Of a stretch of DNA of 64,000 nucleotides, positions 63,908 to 64,000 are shown piece after piece (the stretch's first letter is position 1; each line of letters starts with the position of its first letter). The notes beneath the pieces were generated by a model. The model was not told the origin of the DNA, searched no databases, and worked only from the letters and a program-made list of their open reading frames with translations. The DNA is from Methylosinus sp. Sm6. GTDB lineage: Bacteria; Pseudomonadota; Alphaproteobacteria; Rhizobiales; Beijerinckiaceae. The translations under genes were made by a program, and so were the position numbers. The stretch spans positions 88,737 through 152,736 of the forward strand of contig NZ_JAINDZ010000008.1 in NCBI RefSeq assembly GCF_019802345.1, written 5' to 3'.

Positions 63908-63937
63908 CCGTCATGGCCGGGCGTGTCCCACGGCTGT
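63908..63937. repeat. dispersed repeat, family E, diverged copy
   Basis: CCGTCATGGCCGGGCGTGTC followed by CCACGGCTG, matching the start of the element at 35688. Its right half has drifted from the GGCCGG pairing. Confidence 0.55.
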
Positions 63938-64000
63938 CCGGCACAAAAATTGGTTGTACAAGCGCATGACATTGATTCTAATCCGGTCCTGAGTTTGGCG

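Noticed and set aside
1..64000. tRNA, rRNA, tmRNA or insertion sequence genes
   Set aside because: Every gap was read for T-loop-like sequence, transposase frames and terminal repeats; none was convincing.

Overview
The window is high-GC DNA densely packed with genes that overlap in ATGA or GTGA style. It looks like a hyphomicrobial (Rhizobiales) alphaproteobacterium. Markers are ChvG/ChvI next to a truncated HprK and a partial PTS, an Irr-type Fur regulator, an NdvA-like glucan exporter, aerobic CobF-M cobalamin enzymes, CbtAB, hopanoid HpnBCDE, a phasin, and NAD-linked formate dehydrogenase FdsGBAD. Hopanoids plus soluble formate dehydrogenase would suit a methylotroph of the Methylocystaceae or Beijerinckiaceae, but no methane or methanol oxidation gene is present, so this is inference.

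Layout. 1-3.1 kb: the end of a CRP/FNR regulator, a phasin and the Kup potassium transporter. 3.4-7.5 kb: the squalene branch of hopanoid synthesis, hpnB-C-D-E. 7.6-18.1 kb: cobalamin genes. A histidine phosphatase, cbtA and cbtB lie behind one cobalamin riboswitch. cobG-H-I-J lie behind a second one. cobL-E-M-B-F follows on the same strand, with cobK opposing and sharing start-codon bases with cobL. 18.1-23.9 kb: fused gene remnants, an acyltransferase-3 protein, an unknown protein, and a 951-residue ACP/AMP-ligase/PlsC fusion.

23.9-31.7 kb: HPr, EIIA-Man, HprK, ChvG and ChvI, then a porin with a Lys/Glu linker, and glycerol kinase. 31.8-35.7 kb: a small unknown protein, then a tandem-domain nitroreductase translationally coupled to an AAA ATPase, the least understood pair in the window. 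35.9-45.4 kb: glucan exporter, dapD, a DUF805-like protein, an FmdB-type zinc ribbon, a FemAB-like protein, phosphohexomutase, galE, galU and irr. These mostly serve the cell envelope and nucleotide sugars.

45.4-54.0 kb: a lytic transglycosylase, then the formate dehydrogenase locus (lysR, fdsG, fdsB, fdsA, fdhD, fdsD, read right to left). 54.2-64 kb: an intact DUF29 gene and a paralog broken by a Trp-to-stop change, an archaeal/eukaryote-type prolyl-tRNA synthetase, a secreted TonB-C-like protein, a dicarboxylate/amino-acid symporter, mfd, sdhE and an alpha/beta hydrolase.

At least five families of dispersed palindromic repeats occupy the gaps between genes. I found no tRNA, rRNA, CRISPR array or intact insertion sequence. 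Start codons were chosen by eye from overlaps, Shine-Dalgarno-like sequence and family length; no homology search was possible.
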